A stretch of 8,218 nt of DNA from JBBRNV01 sp038227435 (GTDB lineage: Bacteria; Patescibacteriota; Minisyncoccia; Phycocordibacterales; CALRBL01), in NCBI GenBank assembly GCA_038227435.1, contig JBBRPW010000023.1, forward strand, positions 1-8,218, in the 5' to 3' direction. Each line of letters begins with the position of its first letter. Position 1 is the first letter of the stretch. Below the pieces are notes generated by a model. The model ran no database searches. It saw only the letters and a program-made list of their open reading frames with translations, and had not been told where the DNA came from. Below are positions 1 through 4,237 of this stretch, piece after piece. Position numbers and translations under genes: made by a program.

Positions 1-302
1 TAATTTGGACAAGTGTAGCAGCAGGATCACTTTTATTGGTTATAGTTTCGGTTTTGGTATACAACTTTGAATTTTCTGATACAGAGCAATATGGAGATTC
101 GCAAATCAGCCTTCCAGTCCAGATTGAAACAGCTATGAACGACTACGAAAGCAGAGTAAAAGGACCAGGAATCTCAGATACTGCCCTCGGGCTTCCTGCC
201 GGCGCATCTGCAAGCGACGCACTAAGTGCATATCTTAATGCTTCAAACAATACACCTAATGAAGCTGACTTCAGCGATTCATATGTTGATCTGTCAGAGT
301 AG
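1..302 (+). CDS. 3' end of a membrane-anchored protein of unknown function (partial)
   Basis: The reading frame is open from base 3 to the TAG at 300-302 and continues off the left edge, so the true start is not in the window. The first visible residues (IWTSVAAGSLLLVIVSVLVY) form one clear transmembrane helix. About 80 polar residues follow, rich in Ser, Ala, Asp and Asn, with no cysteines, and the protein ends in an acidic tail (SYVDLSE). A TTG at base 36 could in principle start translation, but it lies inside the hydrophobic helix, so an upstream start is much more likely. The probable arrangement is an anchor with an extracytoplasmic tail. No family is recognised. The stop lies 3 bases from the 3' end of the convergent DUF2127 gene. 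Confidence 0.6.
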   Translation, partial: IWTSVAAGSLLLVIVSVLVYNFEFSDTEQYGDSQISLPVQIETAMNDYESRVKGPGISDTALGLPAGASASDALSAYLNASNNTPNEADFSDSYVDLSE

Positions 303-305
303 TTT

Positions 306-806
306 TTAAGCGGTAAAACTTTTGTGATTTTTTAAATATTTGTATTCGTGCCATGTGAGTGCAACAATAATCAAATCAATCACCGTAAGTACCAATAACC
401 AGATTGAAAAGGTAAAGCTAAAACGATAAAGCTGGTAAATAATAAAAAGGCCAAAGACTCCCAAAGAAGCAGGATATGCCCAAAGTTTTTCTTTTAGTAG
501 TCCAAAAGCAAGGATAGTTTTTATGATTCCGTGACTAAGTAAATAAAGTGCAGCGAAATGTTGCGAGCTAATTGAAAACTGCTGCACTGAATTTATAAGG
601 TAATGTGCAATAAAATCTTTTGGATCTTCGATCAGTTCTTCTTGGGTGACAGAAAAAATAACATTCGTTATAAAATTTTGAGTGATGAAAAGAACAATAA
701 AACCAGATATTATTTCAATCACCGCATGAATACCCTTAAGCACAACAACTACTTCAAAAACTCGATGGATATTTTTTTCTTTAAGAAAGTTTTTTATGAG
801 AAGCAT
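306..806 (-). CDS. DUF2127 family integral membrane protein
   Basis: A 166-residue membrane protein with about four hydrophobic helices (roughly residues 22-42, 84-103, 111-127 and 133-151). Hallmarks of DUF2127 are visible: HRVFEVVVVLKGIHAVIEI near the N-terminus, LYLLSHGIIK (87-96), LKEKLWAYP (104-112), YQLYRF (124-129), and a C-terminal helix ending LTWHEY (150-155). The length fits the family. The biochemical function of the family is not established. The ATG overlaps the end of the upstream PAP2 gene by 26 bases in another frame, so the two are very probably co-transcribed and perhaps translationally coupled. No Shine-Dalgarno is evident. A membrane lipid or envelope role is a guess from the PAP2 neighbour only. 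Confidence 0.85.
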   Translation of the reverse strand: MLLIKNFLKEKNIHRVFEVVVVLKGIHAVIEIISGFIVLFITQNFITNVIFSVTQEELIEDPKDFIAHYLINSVQQFSISSQHFAALYLLSHGIIKTILAFGLLKEKLWAYPASLGVFGLFIIYQLYRFSFTFSIWLLVLTVIDLIIVALTWHEYKYLKNHKSFTA

Positions 807-1284
807 AATATTTTAGAATTAAGTGAATGATATAAGCAGAAAGAAGGGAAATGAACATACTGGCGATGACATCGATCACGTGGTGGACACCTACGTACAC
901 CCTACCAACGGCAACTAATAATGCGAGGACCCATAAGCTAGTAACAACTAGACGTTTATTGAAATAACTAAAGACTGCAGCAATCACTGAAACCAATAAA
1001 ACATGATCTGATGGAAAACCGTTGTCAGCCGTGTGAGGAATGAGGGGTGTGAAATTTTCTTGAACAAAAGGCCTCGGATCGTAATAAAGATATCCAGCAA
1101 TTGTGGCAAAGAGATACACCAAAATTAAAGTAAGAACTGAAAAAACAACCATTCTCTTTTGAATGTCTCTGGATTGTCTTAAAAAATAAATACCAGCAAT
1201 AATAATACTTAAGATAAAAAGATATTTTGCTACAAAAATAAAAAAAAGGTCTAAAAACATAGATTTATTATTCAATAATGACAT
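781..1284 (-). CDS. PAP2 family lipid phosphatase, undecaprenyl-diphosphatase-like
   Basis: A 167-residue protein with several hydrophobic helices and the three PAP2 signature blocks. These are DPRPF (69-73), FPSDH (90-94, His94 as the likely general acid), and GRVYVGVHHVID (127-138), where Arg128, His134 and Asp138 match the SRx5HxxxD pattern. DPRPF and PSDH resemble the BcrC-type undecaprenyl pyrophosphate phosphatases, which recycle the peptidoglycan carrier lipid at the outer face of the membrane; other lipid phosphates remain possible. The Lys that usually sits seven residues before the Arg of block 1 is Gly64 here. Met9 is an alternative start, but the first ATG is used because it keeps the whole N-terminal region. 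This is the first gene of a two-gene minus-strand unit with the DUF2127 gene, and it diverges from the exported-protein gene. Confidence 0.87.
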   Translation of the reverse strand: MSLLNNKSMFLDLFFIFVAKYLFILSIIIAGIYFLRQSRDIQKRMVVFSVLTLILVYLFATIAGYLYYDPRPFVQENFTPLIPHTADNGFPSDHVLLVSVIAAVFSYFNKRLVVTSLWVLALLVAVGRVYVGVHHVIDVIASMFISLLSAYIIHLILKYYASHKKLS

Positions 1285-1370
1285 ATATAAGATTGTTGCA
1301 TAGTATTTAAAATGGTAAGATTATGGGGAAGCCGTCGTCTTAATATATGTAGAAACAATAACCTTATTTT

Positions 1371-2063
1371 ATAAAAAAACAGCAATATTCAAAAGGATTT
1401 ATCGGTACCCTTATACTAATTTTTGGCCTATTTCCTGCCATTTCCTTTGGAGAAATTACGAATTCTCAGGCAAGTATCAAAATTAACACCGATTTGCACG
1501 TTGGAAGTGGAGATAATAATAATAATGAAAATGATAATTCAGAAAATGATAAACATGACATGGCATCAACTTCAAAAAATCATAAAGGTGACAATAATGA
1601 ATCATCAATTGGTGGTGAAGAGAATAATAATAACGATGGGGAAATAGAGATCGATCACGAATCTGCTGATAATGCATCAAGTACAATCAATACTCCAGAT
1701 CGTGTATCAAATCGTGGCCAACTACGAAGTTTCCTTAACCATGTAGTTAAAGGTGATGACAATATTTCGGACGTGCACGTATCTTCAACAACAATTGAAA
1801 CTCATTATGAGTTACCTGCAAAATTTCTTTGGGCTATTCCTACAAATATTAAGGCCGATGTTGTAGTTAATGCAGACGGTTCTGTTACCGTTAATTATCC
1901 TTGGTATGCATTTCTTTTTTCTAAAAATGGAGAGATCGATAACAAATTAACTCAATCTATTTCATCAACAACTGGAACTGGCGCTTCAACAACTCTTTCT
2001 GCAAATGCTCAAGCACACCTGCTCAACCTTTTGTTTGCATCATTGAAAGTTTCTAGTAAGTAG
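1371..2063 (+). CDS. Exported Asn/Asp-rich protein with apparent ATA start
   Basis: The frame is open from 1362 to the TAG at 2061-2063. There is no ATG, GTG or TTG in frame before the TTG at 1494. However, 1371-1493 encodes a textbook signal peptide: basic KKQQYSK, hydrophobic FIGTLILIFGLFPAI, and a likely cleavage after ISFG, about residue 27. Translation probably begins at ATA 1371 (230 residues), unless the start was lost by mutation. A low-complexity region rich in Asn, Asp, Glu and Ser (about residues 47-102) includes in-frame (AAT)4 at 1515-1526 and (AAT)3 plus AAC at 1623-1634. A more ordered C-terminal part follows, with NRGQLRSFLNHV and VNYPWYAFL (174-182). It resembles exported proteins of unknown function that I recall from Parcubacteria, but no named family is claimed. 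No Shine-Dalgarno is seen. Confidence 0.7.
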   Translation: MKKQQYSKGFIGTLILIFGLFPAISFGEITNSQASIKINTDLHVGSGDNNNNENDNSENDKHDMASTSKNHKGDNNESSIGGEENNNNDGEIEIDHESADNASSTINTPDRVSNRGQLRSFLNHVVKGDDNISDVHVSSTTIETHYELPAKFLWAIPTNIKADVVVNADGSVTVNYPWYAFLFSKNGEIDNKLTQSISSTTGTGASTTLSANAQAHLLNLLFASLKVSSK

Positions 2064-2104
2064 GTTTTTAGATTTGAATCAGACACAATTACTTATATTA
2101 GAAA

Positions 2105-2135
2105 TAAAAAACACCAGCCACGCTGGTGTTTTTTA
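2105..2135. terminator. Bidirectional intrinsic terminator between exported protein and tRNA-Ser
   Basis: ACACCAGC (2111-2118) pairs with GCTGGTGT (2122-2129) around a 3-base loop. The flanking A-run and T-run extend the stem to 14 bp (2105-2118 with 2122-2135). A T-tract follows on each strand, so the element can end the exported-protein transcript on the plus strand and the tRNA-Ser transcript on the minus strand. The tRNA 3' end lies 5 bases away. Confidence 0.9.
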
Positions 2136-2139
2136 ATTT

Positions 2140-2229
2140 TGGCGGAGGAAGTGAGATTCGAACTCACGGAGCCTGTTAGGGCTCGACAGTTTAGTAAACT
2201 GTTGATTTAAACCACTCATCCATTCCTCC
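2140..2229 (-). tRNA. tRNA-Ser with anticodon ACU (CCA encoded)
   Basis: The minus strand folds as a class II tRNA. The acceptor stem is GGAGGAA/TTCCTCC, followed by discriminator G and encoded CCA. The D stem is GAT/ATC with GG in the loop. The anticodon stem is ACAGT/ACTGT, and the long variable arm is GAGCC/GGCTC. The T arm is GTGAG-TTCGAAT-CTCAC. The long variable arm and G73 mark it as serine. The 7-base anticodon loop reads TTACTAA, giving anticodon ACU (bases 2193-2195) for the codon AGU. A serine AGY tRNA normally carries GCU, and a GCU copy is present at 4105-4196. The molecule otherwise looks intact. Confidence 0.93.
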
Positions 2230-2290
2230 TAAACTAGAAATACAATCTAGGAATACACTTTAGCGCATTTGGGGATTATTTTAAAGTTTT

Positions 2291-2304
2291 TATCGAATTC
2301 GATA
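2291..2304. promoter_or_regulatory. Perfect 14-bp palindrome upstream of the MOSC gene
   Basis: TATCGAATTCGATA is a perfect palindrome ending 4 bases before the candidate -35 box of the MOSC gene. Its place fits an operator for a dimeric regulator. A chance palindrome cannot be excluded in AT-rich DNA. Confidence 0.35.
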
Positions 2305-2308
2305 TGCA

Positions 2309-2338
2309 TTAACAGTTTTAGACAATCTTTGCTACTAT
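2309..2338 (+). promoter_or_regulatory. Candidate sigma70-type promoter of the MOSC gene
   Basis: TTAACA (2309-2314, five of six to the -35 consensus) and TACTAT (2333-2338, four of six to the -10) are separated by 18 bases. Transcription would start near 2345, leaving a leader of about 37 bases that carries the Shine-Dalgarno. Confidence 0.45.
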
Positions 2339-2372
2339 CAACCAAGAAAATTAATTTCAACCAGTAAACAAA

Positions 2373-2377
2373 GGAGG
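2373..2377 (+). promoter_or_regulatory. Strong Shine-Dalgarno deciding the GTG start
   Basis: AAGGAGGA surrounds a core GGAGG at 2373-2377, 4 bases before GTG 2382. It is the strongest ribosome binding site in the window. It supports GTG 2382 over the in-frame ATG at 2406, which would be 28 bases away. The other genes here have weak or no such site. Confidence 0.75.
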
Positions 2378-2381
2378 AAAC

Positions 2382-3005
2382 GTGCGTGGGATTCCGATAA
2401 AACAAATGCAATTAGTAGGTAGGGTAGAACAGGTGCTCCTTGCTAGAACACAAGGGGATCACATTTCAAAACCCGTAGAAAAAATAAGGTTTATTCAGGG
2501 ACACGGTATTCAGCACGACTATCATTATGGTCCTCGACTTATCGATGTCCGCGATGTTGTTGCACGACGCTTCGGTATTCAAAAAGGAATGGAAGTGTTC
2601 AATACCCCTCAGTGGAGCGCCATTTCAACTGAAGAAAGTGAAGAAATTCGGAAGTTAATGGGAATTCCAAGTGTGCCACTAGGGATGCTTGGAGAAAATC
2701 TGGTTATTTCCGGGATTGATAAGTTTACTCAACTTCCATCTGGAACCCTTTTCTTTTTCCTATCACAGGCTAAAGAAATTCGTCCTACCATCCTTGCGGT
2801 GTGGGCGGAAAATGTTCCTTGCCAAATTGTGGGTGACGCACTCCAGTCTCTTTACCCTGAAAGAAAAGGAATGAGCAGTTCCTTTATCAAAAGTGCAAAA
2901 CACCGTCGTGGATTGGTTGGCTTTGTAATGGGATCAGGATTTGTTAAGGAGGGAGATTCAATTTTAGCTGAAATCCCTCGGCAACAATTGTACGTACCTG
3001 AGTAG
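2382..3005 (+). CDS. MOSC domain-containing protein
   Basis: A 207-residue soluble protein. MOSC domains (the C-terminal domain of molybdenum cofactor sulfurase; also found alone in YiiM/YuaD-type proteins) handle sulfur or act on molybdenum-bound substrates through a conserved Cys. Visible family blocks are HGIQHDYHYG (41-50, a variant of the usual GxxGDxH region), LGENLVISGID (103-113), NVPC with the likely functional Cys147, and RRGLVGFVMGSGFVKEGD near the C-terminus. The length fits a stand-alone MOSC protein without the N-terminal beta-barrel domain. GTG 2382 is chosen because of the Shine-Dalgarno 4 bases upstream. The gene is a single transcription unit with its own promoter candidate and terminator. 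No molybdenum-cofactor genes are in view, so the substrate is unknown. Confidence 0.85.
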   Translation: MRGIPIKQMQLVGRVEQVLLARTQGDHISKPVEKIRFIQGHGIQHDYHYGPRLIDVRDVVARRFGIQKGMEVFNTPQWSAISTEESEEIRKLMGIPSVPLGMLGENLVISGIDKFTQLPSGTLFFFLSQAKEIRPTILAVWAENVPCQIVGDALQSLYPERKGMSSSFIKSAKHRRGLVGFVMGSGFVKEGDSILAEIPRQQLYVPE

Positions 3006-3026
3006 CAACACAAACTTTTGAAGTCG

Positions 3027-3059
3027 AAATGCCGTTTTGGAAACAAGGCGGTATTTTTT
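3027..3059. terminator. Intrinsic terminator with GAAA tetraloop after the MOSC gene
   Basis: GCCGTTTTG (3031-3039) pairs with CAAGGCGGT (3044-3052), allowing G-U pairs, around a GAAA tetraloop (3040-3043). AAAT/ATTT extends the stem to 13 bp, and the T-run 3054-3059 follows. It lies 21 bases after the MOSC stop and its T-run touches the stop codon of the convergent gene at 3058-3060. The A residues before the stem are few, so action on the minus strand is less certain. Confidence 0.85.
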
Positions 3060-3519
3060 ATTGTTCAAGTCGAAAAAATATTAATGTGAAAGGATAAGAA
3101 GGAATAATTTTTAGTTGTAGTTTTCCTAAATATTTATTTGGCTCAACTTGAACAAGTTCATCAAGAATCAGATGGAGGAGAAAAAAATTTTGTGGAATAT
3201 TGTAGTCGATTGCGAGAACATCAAGATTTTTATCTGTCAGTCCTTTTGCGGCATATGTTTCAAAAGGGAATTGTTCTTTTTGTTTCTGTCCAATTCTAAA
3301 TAAATTAATTCCCAAGTTCGTATTTGAATCAAATATTTTTCCTTTCCATCCAAAATTTGATGGAAATACATTTCCTTTTGAAAAACCATTTAAATTTGAA
3401 GGGAGAGTTCCTTTTTCAAATAATTTTTGATCGGGAGAGTGGTTGAGTTGAATAGTACGAAAGATTAGGAGAAGAAGGACTGCGAGCACCATTAGAAATA
3501 GATGGATAAGAATTATCAT
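3058..3519 (-). CDS. Membrane-anchored protein of unknown function
   Basis: A 153-residue protein with an N-terminal transmembrane helix or uncleaved signal (MIILIHLFLMVLAVLLLLIF). A polar domain of about 130 residues without cysteines follows, probably outside the membrane. The domain looks ordered: FGWKGKIFD (56-64), GINLF (70-74), TYAAKGL (88-94), a strand-like VLAIDYNIP, LILDELVQVEPNKYLGKLQL (117-136), and a C-terminal FTLIFFRLEQ. The alternation of strands and the GxWxGK-like motif hint at a small beta-rich, lipocalin-like fold, but this is a guess and no family is assigned. It diverges from tspO with only 37 bases between the starts, so the two may share regulation. A TATAGT box on the minus strand lies about 12 bases before the ATG, implying a very short leader. 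Confidence 0.7.
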   Translation of the reverse strand: MIILIHLFLMVLAVLLLLIFRTIQLNHSPDQKLFEKGTLPSNLNGFSKGNVFPSNFGWKGKIFDSNTNLGINLFRIGQKQKEQFPFETYAAKGLTDKNLDVLAIDYNIPQNFFLLHLILDELVQVEPNKYLGKLQLKIIPSYPFTLIFFRLEQ

Positions 3520-3530
3520 ATGAGAATTTT

Positions 3531-3548
3531 ACTATATTGTTGTACAAT
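3531..3548. promoter_or_regulatory. Divergent promoter region between the unknown gene and tspO
   Basis: The 37-base gap 3520-3556 has to serve both genes. On the minus strand TATAGT (3536-3531) is a good -10. On the plus strand TACAAT (3543-3548) is a good -10 only 8 bases before the tspO ATG, suggesting a leaderless or nearly leaderless tspO transcript. ATTGT-TGT-ACAAT (3536-3548) is a small inverted repeat lying between and over both boxes. The -35 boxes are not convincing. Confidence 0.45.
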
Positions 3549-3556
3549 TATAAAAC

Positions 3557-3955
3557 ATGAATAACACCTACAATTGGTACAGTACTTTAATTAAGCCAAG
3601 TTGGGCACCTCCGTCGTGGTTATTTGGACCAGTTTGGAGTGTTCTTTACGCTATTATTGCCATAACTTACGGCACAGTTTTTTATAAAATATACACAAAA
3701 GAATTACCTGGAATTGTTGCTTTGCCATTTGTACTTAATCTTATTTTCAATTTTTCTTTTACTTATTTCCAATTTGGTTTAAAGAATAATCTGCTTGCTT
3801 CCATAGATATTTTTCTCATTCTCGCAACCCTTATTTGGGCATTAGTTATTATTTGCCCGTATATTAAATGGATTGCACTTATTAATATTCCGTATCTAAT
3901 TTGGGTATTGTTTGCAACAGTGTTGCAGTTTACAATTACTTATTTGAATTGGTAG
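3557..3955 (+). CDS. tspO: TspO/MBR family tryptophan-rich sensory membrane protein
   Basis: A 132-residue protein that is almost entirely hydrophobic. TspO hallmarks are KPSWAPPSWLFGPVWSVLY (13-31), LNLIFNFSF (60-68), and the terminal helix block IPYLIWVLFATVLQFTI (111-127) ending in LN. Trp and aromatic residues are frequent, as expected. TspO proteins are five-helix membrane proteins that bind porphyrins and other hydrophobic ligands and are linked to stress or light responses; the exact bacterial role is unsettled. At 132 residues it is shorter than the usual 150-160, apparently through short loops. The ATG at 3557 is the only good start and has no Shine-Dalgarno. Its stop codon overlaps the first arm of the structured element downstream. 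Confidence 0.93.
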   Translation: MNNTYNWYSTLIKPSWAPPSWLFGPVWSVLYAIIAITYGTVFYKIYTKELPGIVALPFVLNLIFNFSFTYFQFGLKNNLLASIDIFLILATLIWALVIICPYIKWIALINIPYLIWVLFATVLQFTITYLNW

Positions 3956-4080
3956 ATTCGATCCCTACGGGATCAGTACAGGCTTCATATCGTACGTTTT
4001 TGCTGCGCAAAATGCGCCGATATATTCAGCCTTTTCGAATCTCGCACGGATGCGCGTCGGCGCATCCTGGTCCCGCCAAA
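3954..4080 (+). ncRNA. Candidate structured small RNA or REP/MITE-like palindromic element
   Basis: This GC-rich stretch in an AT-rich window encodes no convincing protein and is full of complementary segments. GGGATCA (3969-3975) pairs with TGGTCCC (4068-4074) with one G-U, followed by G and CCA (4075-4078), like a tRNA acceptor end. Inside lie a long arm and a terminal hairpin. The arm is AGGCT 3980-3984/AGCCT 4028-4032, then ATATCG 3987-3992/CGATAT 4018-4023, capped by TTTTGC-TGC-GCAAAA 3998-4012. The hairpin is GGATGCGC-GTCG-GCGCATCC, 4048-4067. The linker holds TTCGAATCTCGC. An intrinsic terminator follows at 4081, which favours a plus-strand RNA. Alternatives are a REP/REPIN or IS200/605-derived MITE, or a degenerate tRNA. 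It matches no RNA family I know, and a true tRNA or tmRNA does not fit. Confidence 0.45.
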
Positions 4081-4104
4081 TAAAAAACCCTTGCGGGTTT
4101 TTTA
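4081..4104. terminator. Bidirectional intrinsic terminator between structured element and tRNA-Ser(GCU)
   Basis: TAAAAAACCC (4081-4090) pairs with GGGTTTTTTA (4095-4104) around a TTGC loop. On the plus strand it ends transcripts from tspO and the structured element. On the minus strand it starts one base after the CCA of the tRNA-Ser. Confidence 0.85.
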
Positions 4105-4196
4105 TGGCGGAGACGGCGAGATTCGAACTCGCGAGGGGGTTTAAAGCCCCTGCCTCTTTAGCAAAGAGGTACGTTAGACCACTCTGACACGTCTCC
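4105..4196 (-). tRNA. tRNA-Ser with anticodon GCU (CCA encoded)
   Basis: A class II tRNA on the minus strand. The acceptor stem is GGAGACG/CGTCTCC, followed by discriminator G and encoded CCA. The anticodon stem is CCTCT/AGAGG with loop TTGCTAA, giving anticodon GCU (bases 4160-4162) for AGU/AGC. The long variable arm is GGGG/CCCC with a 7-base loop. The T arm is GCGAG-TTCGAAT-CTCGC. In the standard alignment the D stem is poorly paired (TCA opposite CGT, one good pair), although the D loop has the GG. The comFC-like gene lies 41 bases upstream on the same strand and could be co-transcribed. Confidence 0.95.
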
Positions 4197-4237
4197 AGTA
4201 ATTAACTTAAAATTAAGCAATTAGCGTATTGTTTTTA

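Noticed and set aside
301..323. AGTTTT/AAAACT hairpin followed by T's between the first two genes
   Set aside because: Only 6 weak A-T-rich pairs with an 8-base loop overlapping both gene ends; too weak to call as a terminator.
603..830. A plus-strand open frame opposite the DUF2127 gene
   Set aside because: The product is rich in Asn, Lys and Phe without family features; the minus-strand gene is clearly real.
2230..2290. Promoter for the minus-strand tRNA-Ser(ACU), and the CTAGA/TCTAG repeat at 2234-2250
   Set aside because: No pair of boxes with acceptable spacing could be picked, and the 5-bp arms are within chance expectation.
3969..4078. tRNA, tRNA-Sec or tmRNA interpretation of the structured element
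   Set aside because: There is an acceptor-like helix and CCA, but no T arm next to the acceptor, no standard D or anticodon arm, and no tag-peptide frame or tmRNA length.
3901..4083. A 60-codon open frame on the plus strand running from tspO into the GC-rich element
   Set aside because: It starts inside tspO in another frame, its product has no recognisable features, and the sequence is better explained by RNA or DNA hairpins.
4197..4237. CTTAA-AA-TTAAG and CAAT/ATTG small hairpins between the comFC stop and tRNA-Ser
   Set aside because: Stems of 4-5 weak pairs without a T-run; no convincing terminator, so the tRNA may be co-transcribed with comFC.
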